Positions 18,921-27,995 of a stretch of 64,000 nucleotides of DNA are shown here, piece after piece; position 1 is the stretch's first letter; each line of letters opens with the position of its first letter. The DNA is from Chitinophagaceae bacterium (GTDB taxonomy: Bacteria; Bacteroidota; Bacteroidia; Chitinophagales; Chitinophagaceae), in the NCBI GenBank assembly GCA_947504605.1, contig CANNJE010000001.1:1-64000 (forward strand), given 5' to 3'. Both the position numbers and the translations under genes were made by a program. The notes under the pieces are model-generated. The model searched no databases, was not told the origin of the DNA, and worked only from the letters and a program-made list of their open reading frames with translations.

Positions 18921-19610
18921 ATGAAACAGTTACTATCACTCCTGTTCATTTCTTGTTTTTTAATTAACAATTCCATTGCTCAGGATTGTCAGGTTGCATT
19001 GGAAACAATTAAAGGAACTTATGCAGGCGAATGCCAAAATGGTAAGGCTTCAGGTAAAGGTAAGGCAGTTGGTGCCGACACATATGAAGGAGATTTTATA
19101 AATGGTTATCCTGAGGGTAAGGGAATGTATACCTGGAAAGACGGCCATTATTATATAGGAATGTTTAAAAAAGGCAAAATGGAAGGAGCCGGCGATATGT
19201 ATTATGAAAGTGCCAGTGGAAAGGACTCTGTAATAACAGGATTTTGGAAAAAAGATAAATATGTGGGCCTGTATGAAAAAGCATTTGTAGTAATGTCTAC
19301 AACTAGCCGTATTAATAGAATAGATGGTAGGCTTTCAAAAAAAGGGGGGATAGGTACAATAAATTTTACCACCACCCAGCAGTCTGCAGGAACTGGTGCT
19401 GTGTCAATAATACCAGCTATTGGAAGTTTTGCAGTTATTTCTGGTCAATATATGACCAAAACAACCTCGGCACTACCCAATAGTATGATAACAAGGCTTC
19501 AGCAGATAGATTTTCCTTTTAGAGCCATCTTCTATTATAATAATGGAGAATATTTCGAAATGATCTTTAATGAAGTTGGGGATTATGATATCAGTATAAA
19601 TCTCTTGTAA
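18921..19610 (+). CDS. Secreted MORN-repeat protein
   Basis: The 229-residue protein has a signal peptide (MKQLLSLLFISCFLINNSIA) and three MORN repeats at about 28-105, seen as YAGECQNGKASGKGKA, YEGDFINGYPEGKGMY and YIGMFKKGKMEGAGDMYYE. The C-terminal 110 residues are not recognised. MORN repeats form extended beta-hairpins that bind lipids or proteins; the role here is unknown. It diverges from the M23-bcp operon and is followed by carB after about 100 bases that include a carB promoter. Confidence 0.8.
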   Translation: MKQLLSLLFISCFLINNSIAQDCQVALETIKGTYAGECQNGKASGKGKAVGADTYEGDFINGYPEGKGMYTWKDGHYYIGMFKKGKMEGAGDMYYESASGKDSVITGFWKKDKYVGLYEKAFVVMSTTSRINRIDGRLSKKGGIGTINFTTTQQSAGTGAVSIIPAIGSFAVISGQYMTKTTSALPNSMITRLQQIDFPFRAIFYYNNGEYFEMIFNEVGDYDISINLL

Positions 19611-19650
19611 GATTATTTTACAACAATTTGGGTGATATGCGTTGCAAAAA

Positions 19651-19682
19651 TTTGCGATGCATTTTTTTTACCTGTACTTTTG
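19651..19682 (+). promoter_or_regulatory. Promoter for carB
   Basis: TTTG at 19651-19654 and TACTTTTG at 19675-19682 (exact TAnnTTTG) are 20 bases apart, a good match to the Bacteroidetes housekeeping promoter. Transcription would start near 19689, downstream of the longer frame's start at 19632. This supports the carB ATG at 19713. Confidence 0.6.
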
Positions 19683-19712
19683 CACGCTGCTCCAAAAACG
19701 GCTTTATACATC

Positions 19713-22553
19713 ATGCCTAAGAACAATTCCATCCAGTCGGTATTAATTATTGGTTCAGGTCCCATTATTATTGGTCAGGCCTGTGAATTTGATTATAGTG
19801 GTACACAAGCTGCCCGTAGTTTAAGGGAAGAGGGAATAAAAGTGATTCTTATCAATAGCAATCCTGCTACTATCATGACCGATCCAATGATGGCTGACAA
19901 GGTTTATTTGTTGCCGCTTACGGTAGAAAGTATTGAGCAAATATTAGAAGAAAATGAAATTGATGCCGTATTGCCAACGATGGGAGGGCAAACTGCCCTT
20001 AATCTTTGTAAGGATGTGGATGAACTTGGTATATGGGAAAAATATGGATGTGAACTGATAGGTGTTGATATTAAAGCAATTGATAAAGCAGAAGACAGGG
20101 AAAAATTTAGATTATGGATGATAGAAATGGGGATACCTGTTTGTGAAGCAAGAATTGCTAATTCATTTCTGGAAGGCAAAGAGTTCGCTCAGGATATAGG
20201 ATTCCCTCTTGTACTCCGCCCATCATTTACACTTGGCGGAACAGGCGGTGGAATTGTATTTAAAAAAGAAGAATTGGATGAGGCGTTGAACAGAGCCCTC
20301 ACCGCAAGCCCTATTCATGAAGTGTTGGTTGAAAAAGCAGTGTTGGGGTGGAAGGAATATGAACTGGAGCTTTTAAGGGATAACAATGATAATGTTGTGA
20401 TCATATGTACGGTAGAAAATTTTGATCCAATGGGGGTGCACACCGGTGATAGTATTACAGTGGCACCGGCAATGACTTTAAGTGATACAGCATTTCAACT
20501 GATGCGTAACACTGCCATTGACATGATGCGTAATCTTGGAAATTTTGCCGGTGGCTGTAATGTGCAATTTGCCATGAACCCTCAAACAGAGGAGATCGTT
20601 GTGGTAGAAATTAATCCAAGGGTAAGTCGTTCGTCCGCATTGGCAAGTAAAGCCACTGGTTATCCTATTGCAAAAATTGCAGCCAAACTGGCGATTGGTT
20701 ATAATTTGGATGAATTAAAAAATCAGATTACCCAATCTACTTCTGCTTATTTTGAACCAGCTTTAGATTATGTAATCGTTAAAATTCCCCGTTGGAATTT
20801 CGATAAATTTAAAGGCGCTGATGATACCCTCGGTTTTCAAATGAAAAGTGTGGGAGAGGTAATGGGCATCGGTCGCAGTTTTGCTGAGGCGGTTCAAAAA
20901 GCCTGTCAGAGTTTGGAGAATGAAGCAGTAGGACTGGGATATTATGGCAAAAGCCTGATGCATGCTGATGAACTTATTGAATATATTAAGATTCCAAAAT
21001 GGGATAGAATATTTCGTATTAAAGATGCATTGATGGCGGGTGCAAGTGTAAAGCGTATTTGTGAAAGCACTTTAATTGATCGTTGGTTCATTTATCAGAT
21101 TCAGAAAATATGTGATTGCGAAAAACAGATTGCTAAATACAGTTTGGATTCATTGCCTGATGAACTTTTGACAGATGCTAAAATGCTAGGTTTTAGTGAC
21201 GAGCAAATCGTTCGCATTATGCAAGAAGAAGATGCCAATAAAATTTATGAACGCCGCAAAGCCATGGGATTAACCCGTGTGTTTAAAATGGTAGACACCT
21301 GTAGTGCTGAATTTGAAGCTAAAACACCATACTTCTACTCTACTTTCGAAAATAAATCGGAAGGGAATAAATTACTTTCCAACGAATCTATTGTTTCAGA
21401 TAAAAAGAAGATTATTGTTTTGGGTAGTGGTCCCAACAGGATAGGTCAGGGTATTGAGTTTGATTACTGTTGTGTTCATGGCTTACTAGCCGTAAAAGAA
21501 ATGGGTTACGAAGCCATCATGGTTAATTGTAATCCTGAAACAGTTAGTACCGATTTTGATATTGCAGACAAATTATATTTTGAACCTGTTTTCTGGGAAC
21601 ATCTTTGGGAAATTATAGAACATGAAAAACCTGAAGGTGTTATTGTGCAGCTTGGTGGCCAAACTGCTTTAAAACTTGCCAAAATGCTGCACGAAAAAGG
21701 TGTTAAATTAATTGGTACCAGTTTCGATAATATGGATATAGCTGAGGATCGTGGACGCTTTAGTGATTTATTAAAAGAATTGGGAATTCCTTATCCAAAA
21801 TATGCAACTGCTTATAATACAGATGAAGCAATAGAAGCAGCCAAAGAAGTTGGATATCCCGTTTTGATTCGCCCCAGCTATGTAATTGGCGGACAACGCA
21901 TGAGAATTGTATTGAACGATGAGGAACTGGAAAAAGGCATTTTAAGTTTAATCAAACATTTACCTGGTAATAAAATTTTAATTGATCATTTTCTGGATCG
22001 TTGCCAGGAAGCAGAGATAGATGCCATTTTTGATGGGGATGATTTTCATGTGATGGGCGTGATGGAACATATAGAACCTGCAGGAATTCATAGTGGTGAT
22101 AGTAATGCAGTATTGCCTCAGTTTAATCTTTCTCCATTAATCGTTCATACAATGGAAGAGTATGCAGAAAAAATTGCTAGGGCCCTATCAATCAAAGGGC
22201 TTATCAATGTTCAATTTGCAATTAAAGATGGCAATGTTTTTGTAATTGAAGCCAATCCAAGAGCCAGCCGCACAACTCCTTTTATTGCCAAAGCTTATCA
22301 AATACCTTATCTGAATGTAGCTACTAAAATTATGGTCGGCGAATTCAAGTTAAAGGATTTTACCTTTGAAAAAAAGATGACTGGTTTTGCAATTAAAGAG
22401 CCCGTTTTTTCTTTCAATAAATTTCCCGGAGTAAATAAAGAACTAGGCCCCGAAATGAAAAGTACCGGTGAAGCTATTCGTTTCATTAAAGATTTAAGGG
22501 ATCCTTATTTCCGCCAGTTGTATAAGGAAAGAAGTATGCATTTGAGTAAATAA
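19713..22553 (+). CDS. carB: Carbamoyl-phosphate synthase large subunit (short form)
   Basis: CarB makes carbamoyl phosphate from bicarbonate, ATP and glutamine-derived ammonia for pyrimidine and arginine synthesis. Two ATP-grasp halves are visible: the first starts at SVLIIGSGPIIIGQACEFDYSG, with GGTGGGIVF. The second starts at IIVLGSGPNRIGQGIEFDYC, with SYVIGGQRM. At 946 residues it ends just past the second ATP-grasp half (FRQLYKERSMHLSK). The C-terminal MGS-like allosteric domain of about 130 residues found in E. coli CarB is therefore absent, a state I recall as usual in some Bacteroidota. carA is not in the window. ATG 19713 is chosen over GTG 19632 because of the promoter. Confidence 0.95.
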   Translation: MPKNNSIQSVLIIGSGPIIIGQACEFDYSGTQAARSLREEGIKVILINSNPATIMTDPMMADKVYLLPLTVESIEQILEENEIDAVLPTMGGQTALNLCKDVDELGIWEKYGCELIGVDIKAIDKAEDREKFRLWMIEMGIPVCEARIANSFLEGKEFAQDIGFPLVLRPSFTLGGTGGGIVFKKEELDEALNRALTASPIHEVLVEKAVLGWKEYELELLRDNNDNVVIICTVENFDPMGVHTGDSITVAPAMTLSDTAFQLMRNTAIDMMRNLGNFAGGCNVQFAMNPQTEEIVVVEINPRVSRSSALASKATGYPIAKIAAKLAIGYNLDELKNQITQSTSAYFEPALDYVIVKIPRWNFDKFKGADDTLGFQMKSVGEVMGIGRSFAEAVQKACQSLENEAVGLGYYGKSLMHADELIEYIKIPKWDRIFRIKDALMAGASVKRICESTLIDRWFIYQIQKICDCEKQIAKYSLDSLPDELLTDAKMLGFSDEQIVRIMQEEDANKIYERRKAMGLTRVFKMVDTCSAEFEAKTPYFYSTFENKSEGNKLLSNESIVSDKKKIIVLGSGPNRIGQGIEFDYCCVHGLLAVKEMGYEAIMVNCNPETVSTDFDIADKLYFEPVFWEHLWEIIEHEKPEGVIVQLGGQTALKLAKMLHEKGVKLIGTSFDNMDIAEDRGRFSDLLKELGIPYPKYATAYNTDEAIEAAKEVGYPVLIRPSYVIGGQRMRIVLNDEELEKGILSLIKHLPGNKILIDHFLDRCQEAEIDAIFDGDDFHVMGVMEHIEPAGIHSGDSNAVLPQFNLSPLIVHTMEEYAEKIARALSIKGLINVQFAIKDGNVFVIEANPRASRTTPFIAKAYQIPYLNVATKIMVGEFKLKDFTFEKKMTGFAIKEPVFSFNKFPGVNKELGPEMKSTGEAIRFIKDLRDPYFRQLYKERSMHLSK

Positions 22554-22644
22554 AAAATTATTTAAACTGCAAAAGCCTCGTTACACAAAGCTGTAACAAA
22601 TCAGTTGTGTTACTTAAAGTGTTCGGGTTTTTGTAGTTCCTATT

Positions 22645-23235
22645 ATGCATCGTTATTTCATTATCAACAAACCCACCAACATGGTCTCGCAGTTTGTGAG
22701 CACCCACATTGTTGGGCTGCTGGGCGATCTTGATTTTGAATTTCCCAAAGGAACACATGCCATTGGCAGACTGGATAAAGACTCCGAAGGCTTATTGCTT
22801 TTAACTACAGACAAAAGAGTAACCCGCTTATTATTTCTTGATTCAAAGCCTCATTTGCGAACTTATCTCGTAATGGTTCAAAATGAAATAACGCCGGAAA
22901 CTTTTAAAAAACTCAAAGAGGGTATTCCGATTAAAATAAAAGAAGGAGAAACTTATATTGCAAAACCAACGGCCATCGAGATTATAAAAAATCCAACTGA
23001 ATTATATCCTTTCGCTGCAGACCACAGGGAAATTTATTCGCACACATGGTTACTAATTACACTTACAGAAGGAAAATACAGGCAGGTTAGGAAAATGGTA
23101 TTGGCTGCCAGGCATCGTTGTCAGAGACTGGTCAGGCTTTCTATTAGTGATATACGATTAAACGACTTGCAGCCGGGGAAGGTAAAAGAACTGGATGAAA
23201 AATCTTTTTACAATCTGCTGGGCATAGTATTTTAG
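22645..23235 (+). CDS. rluE: Pseudouridine synthase, RsuA/RluE-type
   Basis: The 196-residue enzyme isomerises a uridine in rRNA. The RsuA-family motif GRLDKDSEGLLLLTTD (near residues 41-56) contains the catalytic Asp, and the C-terminal EGKYRQVRKMVLAARHR matches RluE and RluF proteins. The N-terminal S4 domain found in RsuA and RluB is lacking, which fits RluE (23S rRNA U2457 in E. coli). The symbol rests on that comparison. It lies 91 bases after carB and 44 before comEC. Confidence 0.82.
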   Translation: MHRYFIINKPTNMVSQFVSTHIVGLLGDLDFEFPKGTHAIGRLDKDSEGLLLLTTDKRVTRLLFLDSKPHLRTYLVMVQNEITPETFKKLKEGIPIKIKEGETYIAKPTAIEIIKNPTELYPFAADHREIYSHTWLLITLTEGKYRQVRKMVLAARHRCQRLVRLSISDIRLNDLQPGKVKELDEKSFYNLLGIVF

Positions 23236-23279
23236 AAGAAAATACTTGCATTTGCCAAAGGCATTTTTTAAATTAGAGA

Positions 23280-25382
23280 ATGCGTCCGTCCTTTCATATA
23301 CCTTTTTGGAAAACTGCACCGATTATCAGGCTATTGATTCCATTGGTTATTGGAATTGTTTTACAATGGTACCTGCAATTCAATCTCACTTTTATTCTTT
23401 TTTTTATTCTTTGTTTTGGTTTGGCATTTTTGCTGGTTCATTTTTTTACAACAGCCGGCATGTATTATTTAAGAAAATTTCATGGGGTTATATTCTCTTT
23501 GCTGCTGGTAGGTATGGCCTCACTGCTTACCTGGCAAAAAGATAGCAGGCGCCTATCATCCTGGTATGGAAATTTTTATAGGGATAGTGCTGTATTGCTT
23601 GTAAAGATCAACGAACCGCTCGTAGAAAAAAACAAATCCTATAAAGCAGATGCAATTGTACTGGCAGTTATAAATAACAAGCAACAACATGCCGCAACAG
23701 GAAAACTGTTATTGTATTTTTCTAAAGACAGTATCCCTCCAGCCTTGCAATACGGACAAATTATACTGATTAAAAAAACGCTTCAGCCAATAAAAAATTC
23801 AGGTAATCCTGGTGCATTTAACTATGAACGTTATGCGGCATTTCAGCAAATTTATCATCAACTATTTCTTCAGCCCCGAGATTGGGAGCCTACGAAAGAA
23901 ATTGCAACCAATATTTTCAGTTCTTTTTTATTTAAAACCAGAGAACATGTTTTAGCAGTATTACAGCAATACATTGGAAATAGTCAAAAGGAACTTGGTA
24001 TTGCAGAAGCATTGCTGATTGGATATAAAGAAGATCTAGATAAAGATATCGTTCAGGCATATAGCAATACAGGCGTGGTACATATAATTGCTATTTCCGG
24101 TCTCCATCTTGGACTGATTTATGCCGTGTTATTATGGATACTTAATCGCTTGCCATTGATTAAAAAATCCAGACATGTAAAAGTTATTTTACTAATCAGT
24201 TTTTTATGGTTGTTTTCTTTACTCACAGGTGGTGCAGCGTCAGTTTTACGAAGTGCTGTAATGTTTACAGTAATCGTGACAGGAAAATATTATTTCAAAC
24301 AATCTTCTGTATATAATTCACTGTCGGCTTCCGCTTTTATTTTATTATGCTACAACCCTTATTTTCTATGGGATGTAGGATTTCAGCTTAGCTATCTTGC
24401 AGTAATTGGTATTGTTGCCTTGCAACAACCAATTTATCGTTCTGTTTATATTAAAAATACATGGCTGCAAAAAATATGGCAAATGATGTCAGTTACCATC
24501 GCTGCACAAATAGCTGCTTTTCCCATCTGCATTTATTATTTTCATCAGTTTCCTAATATGTTTTTATTTACCAATTTACTGGTGATTCCACTTTCTACAG
24601 TTATACTTTTTGGAGAGATATTACTGATAGTAATAGCAGTAATAGTTCCTTTAGCAAATTATGTAGGCATAATCCTTACTTGGCTTATTCGTGTGATGAA
24701 CACAATAATTTTATTTTTCAGCAATTTCTCCTGGTCTGTAATAGATAATATTTATGCCAATATTTTTACTACATGGTTATTGTACGGGTTGGTAGTTTTT
24801 ATCTGCGGTTATTTTTTAAGTAAAAACAAACAAATGCTAAAGGCTGCTATTCTTAGTTTAGCCGGCTTTGTTGCTTTTCATACGTATGCCCGTATTCAAC
24901 TTTATCAGCAGAGAAAAATGGTAGTTTATAATGTAACCAAACACAGGGCGATAGATTTTATAGTAAACAATAAATATGTTTTTGTGGGGGATACTGTGCT
25001 TAAACAAAATGGTTTGCTACAAAATTTTTACCTAAAACCGGCAAGGATAGCAATGCAACTAACAGAAATAGCCAATCAGTTACCTGCATTAAAGAATAAT
25101 AGCTTTTATTGGCAATTCTATGATAAAAAAATAATATTGATTGATAGTACAGGGGGTTTTGAAACTTCTGATAGTGCCATTTCTATCGACCTATTGTTGA
25201 TCAGCAGAAATGCCTCGGTAAATCTAAACGAAATGATAACTGTTGTTAAACCTGCCATAATTGTATTTGATGCGTCTAATAGTTTGTGGAAAATTGAAAA
25301 ATGGAAAAAAGACTGCGAAGAATTACATTTGCGCTACCATTCAGTGGCCGAAGAGGGTGCTTTTATTTTAGAACTGAAATAG
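23280..25382 (+). CDS. comEC: ComEC/Rec2-family inner-membrane DNA channel protein, short form
   Basis: The 700-residue protein has an N-terminal pair of membrane helices, a DUF4131-type soluble domain (about 75-200), and a Competence domain with many membrane segments (about 240-500). The signature HIIAISGLHLGLIY and the GGAASVLRSAVMF stretch are clear. The family passes single-stranded DNA across the inner membrane in transformation. Residues 540-700 show no HxHxDH motif, so the metallo-beta-lactamase domain of B. subtilis ComEC is absent. No other competence genes are nearby. It follows the pseudouridine synthase by 44 bases. Confidence 0.88.
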   Translation: MRPSFHIPFWKTAPIIRLLIPLVIGIVLQWYLQFNLTFILFFILCFGLAFLLVHFFTTAGMYYLRKFHGVIFSLLLVGMASLLTWQKDSRRLSSWYGNFYRDSAVLLVKINEPLVEKNKSYKADAIVLAVINNKQQHAATGKLLLYFSKDSIPPALQYGQIILIKKTLQPIKNSGNPGAFNYERYAAFQQIYHQLFLQPRDWEPTKEIATNIFSSFLFKTREHVLAVLQQYIGNSQKELGIAEALLIGYKEDLDKDIVQAYSNTGVVHIIAISGLHLGLIYAVLLWILNRLPLIKKSRHVKVILLISFLWLFSLLTGGAASVLRSAVMFTVIVTGKYYFKQSSVYNSLSASAFILLCYNPYFLWDVGFQLSYLAVIGIVALQQPIYRSVYIKNTWLQKIWQMMSVTIAAQIAAFPICIYYFHQFPNMFLFTNLLVIPLSTVILFGEILLIVIAVIVPLANYVGIILTWLIRVMNTIILFFSNFSWSVIDNIYANIFTTWLLYGLVVFICGYFLSKNKQMLKAAILSLAGFVAFHTYARIQLYQQRKMVVYNVTKHRAIDFIVNNKYVFVGDTVLKQNGLLQNFYLKPARIAMQLTEIANQLPALKNNSFYWQFYDKKIILIDSTGGFETSDSAISIDLLLISRNASVNLNEMITVVKPAIIVFDASNSLWKIEKWKKDCEELHLRYHSVAEEGAFILELK

Positions 25383-25537
25383 TTTGGGTGTTACAGGCTC
25401 TAAGACTTTTATTTAATTTTAAAGTCTCCTATGAATCTTGTATTTAGCTTATAAAACTGTTCCCTTTTTAGAATCGGGTGTACCGCTTTGGACCATGGCC
25501 TATTAACCATGGATATTAAACAACAACAAATCACAAA

Positions 25538-27043
25538 ATGAATAAAAAAATTCAATCTGCATTAATCTCCGTTTTTTATAAGGACGGACTGGAAAAAATT
25601 GTAAGCCAATTACAAAATAATGGCGTAACCATTTATAGTACCGGAGGAACTCAGGATTTTATTGAAAAGCTAGGAGTAACATGTGTGCCTGTTGAATCGT
25701 TAACCAGTTACCCTTCCATTTTAGGGGGTAGGGTAAAAACATTACATCCTTCTGTATTTGGTGGAATTCTTGGAAAAAGAAATGACGAAACTCATGTAGC
25801 AGAAATGAAGCAATACCAAATTCCAGAAATGGACTTGGTGATTGTTGATTTATATCCTTTTGAAGAGACCGTAAAAAACACTACCGATGAAAATCTGATC
25901 ATCGAAAAAATAGATATTGGTGGTCCATCTATGATTAGGGCTGCAGCAAAGAATCATCGTGATGTAGTTGTTGTGGCCGCAAAAAAGGATTACCAATTAT
26001 TGGTTGATATATTAGCATCTCAAAATGGGGAAACTTCATTGGAGCAACGCCGTATGTTTGCCATTAAGGCTTTCGATGTTTGTACTGCTTATGATACTGC
26101 AATCTCTTCTTATTTTAATGAGTTAGCAGTTGAAACGCCATTTAATAAGGAAAAGAAAACATTACGTTATGGTGAAAATCCACATCAGTCGGCAACTTTT
26201 TTTGGCAATCTCGAAGACATTTTTAATCAGCTAAACGGAAAAGAATTGTCTTACAATAATCTGGTAGATGTAGACGCTGCTGTTCACCTGATAAAAGAAT
26301 TTACTGATACTACTTTTGGAATTATCAAACATACCAATGTTTGTGGTGTGGCACAGGCTGACAGTGTAAAAGGGGCATGGGATGCAGCGCTTGCAGGCGA
26401 TCCTGAAAGTGCATTCGGTGGAGTGTTGGTTTGTAACGGCGAAATAGATTTGGCAACAGCATCTGCTATCAATGAAATATTTTTTGAAGTATTGATTGCA
26501 CCTTCTTTTAATGAAGAGGCTTTGCAGGTATTAAAATCTAAAAAGAACAGAATCGTTTTGCAGTTAAAGGAAACTCCGTTGCCGGTTATACAATACAAAT
26601 CATTGCTTAATGGTATTTTGCTGCAACAAAATGACGAAGGTAATTTTACAGAATGGAAAGAAGCTGGAGGACGAGAGAGTACCGCAGCAGAAAGATCTGA
26701 CCTTGCTTTTGCAAATATTATATGTAAACATTTAAAAAGTAATGCAATTGCATTAATAAAAAACAAGCAATTAGTAGGAAAAGGTTGCGGCCAAACCAGC
26801 CGTATCGACTCGTTGCGACAGGCCATTGAAAAATCAAATCAATTTAATTTTAATCTTACCGGTGCTGTATTGGCTAGCGATGCATTTTTTCCTTTTGATG
26901 ATTGTGTTAAAATAGCGCATGCTGCGGGTATTACATCATTCATACAGCCGGGCGGTTCAATTCGTGATGCAGATTCTATTGATTATTGTAAACAAAACAA
27001 TCTGGCAATGGTAATTACGGGAATGAGACATTTTAAACATTAA
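25538..27043 (+). CDS. purH: Bifunctional AICAR transformylase / IMP cyclohydrolase
   Basis: The 501-residue enzyme carries out the last two steps of IMP synthesis. The N-terminal MGS-like cyclohydrolase half has IQSALISVF, STGGTQDF and GGRVKTLHPSVFGGIL. The C-terminal transformylase half has LRYGENPHQSA, the KHTNVCGVA catalytic Lys-His pair, and a late SDAFFPFDDCV and IQPGGSIRD. It starts 155 bases after comEC in a gap with a weak 7-base stem (near 25402-25427) and a CCATGG pair (near 25492-25511) of unknown meaning. The EamA transporter begins 16 bases later. Confidence 0.96.
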   Translation: MNKKIQSALISVFYKDGLEKIVSQLQNNGVTIYSTGGTQDFIEKLGVTCVPVESLTSYPSILGGRVKTLHPSVFGGILGKRNDETHVAEMKQYQIPEMDLVIVDLYPFEETVKNTTDENLIIEKIDIGGPSMIRAAAKNHRDVVVVAAKKDYQLLVDILASQNGETSLEQRRMFAIKAFDVCTAYDTAISSYFNELAVETPFNKEKKTLRYGENPHQSATFFGNLEDIFNQLNGKELSYNNLVDVDAAVHLIKEFTDTTFGIIKHTNVCGVAQADSVKGAWDAALAGDPESAFGGVLVCNGEIDLATASAINEIFFEVLIAPSFNEEALQVLKSKKNRIVLQLKETPLPVIQYKSLLNGILLQQNDEGNFTEWKEAGGRESTAAERSDLAFANIICKHLKSNAIALIKNKQLVGKGCGQTSRIDSLRQAIEKSNQFNFNLTGAVLASDAFFPFDDCVKIAHAAGITSFIQPGGSIRDADSIDYCKQNNLAMVITGMRHFKH

Positions 27044-27059
27044 TGTTACAAAAACTCCA

Positions 27060-27995
27060 ATGCGGTCAGTTAATAAAATAAACGGGATAGGTAAAGGATA
27101 TATTGCTCTTGCAATAACCTGCATCGTATGGGGTACAACCTGGGTGGCCAGTAAAATTGGTGTAAAAGAATTTCCGGCATTGCAAATGGCCAGTATAAGG
27201 CAATTGTTTGGAGGCTTATGTTTTGTATTGTTTTTTATGGGATACAAAAAAATGCCGCTGCCCACCACCAAACAATTCAAATGGATTTTGGTGATGTCTA
27301 TTCTCATGTTTGTATTTGCCAATGGGTTAAGTACATGGAGTTTGAAATATATTCCTACCGGACTTAGTGCCCTGATCGGTGCTTTATATCCATTAAGTGT
27401 TGTATTAATTGAAAGATTGATTTTTAAAACCAAAAAAATGAATACCCTCACTTTTATTGGTCTTTTTCTAGGACTGACAGGCGTAGGGATAGTTTTTTAT
27501 GACAGTGCTTTTGATATTTTGACTGCAGAATTTATCGGTGGTATTGCTTTATCTGTATTTGCAATGCTTTGCTGGAGTATAGGTACAATTTTTATTTCCA
27601 GAAATCAAGCTGATATTAATCCATATTATGGCACAGGTTGGCAGATGTTGGTGAGTTCTGTAATTCTGTTTATAATGGCAAATGCTACAGGGCAAACGGT
27701 TTCATTGAATTCAATATCGTTAACAAGCTGGTTGGCTGTTTTATACCTCGTTGTATTTGGCTCAATAATAGCTTTTATTGCTTTTATATATTCAATGAAA
27801 ATATTGCCAATCGCCATCTCATCTTTATATGCTTATATCAATCCATTGGTGGCAATGCTTGTGGCTGCATTTGTCTTAAGTGAGAAGCTAACGATTAATA
27901 TATTGTGGGGAGCAATCGTTACACTAATAGGAGTTTACTTGGTAAACCTCAGCAATAAAAGCGATACTAAAATCATTGCCGAAGCTGAGATATAA
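27060..27995 (+). CDS. EamA/DMT-superfamily transporter
   Basis: The 311-residue protein has ten predicted membrane helices in two EamA halves. The first holds GYIALAITCIVWGTTWVASK and the second GGIALSVFAMLCWSIGTIF, the classic repeats of drug/metabolite transporters. The substrate cannot be read from sequence. It begins 16 bases after purH and probably shares its transcript. Its last 23 bases overlap the 3' end of the convergent gene at 27973. Confidence 0.87.
   Translation: MRSVNKINGIGKGYIALAITCIVWGTTWVASKIGVKEFPALQMASIRQLFGGLCFVLFFMGYKKMPLPTTKQFKWILVMSILMFVFANGLSTWSLKYIPTGLSALIGALYPLSVVLIERLIFKTKKMNTLTFIGLFLGLTGVGIVFYDSAFDILTAEFIGGIALSVFAMLCWSIGTIFISRNQADINPYYGTGWQMLVSSVILFIMANATGQTVSLNSISLTSWLAVLYLVVFGSIIAFIAFIYSMKILPIAISSLYAYINPLVAMLVAAFVLSEKLTINILWGAIVTLIGVYLVNLSNKSDTKIIAEAEI

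Noticed and set aside
19632..19712. Longer CarB N-terminus from GTG 19632
   Set aside because: The extra 27 residues do not match CarB and include the promoter at 19651-19682.
25402..25520. Hairpins upstream of purH as a purine riboswitch
   Set aside because: The stems are short (7 and 6 bp) and no three-way junction or conserved core could be recognised.
26284..27451. Two minus-strand frames (180 and 164 residues) opposite purH and the EamA gene
   Set aside because: Both cover strongly conserved coding sequence on the other strand, contain no family motifs and have no terminators.
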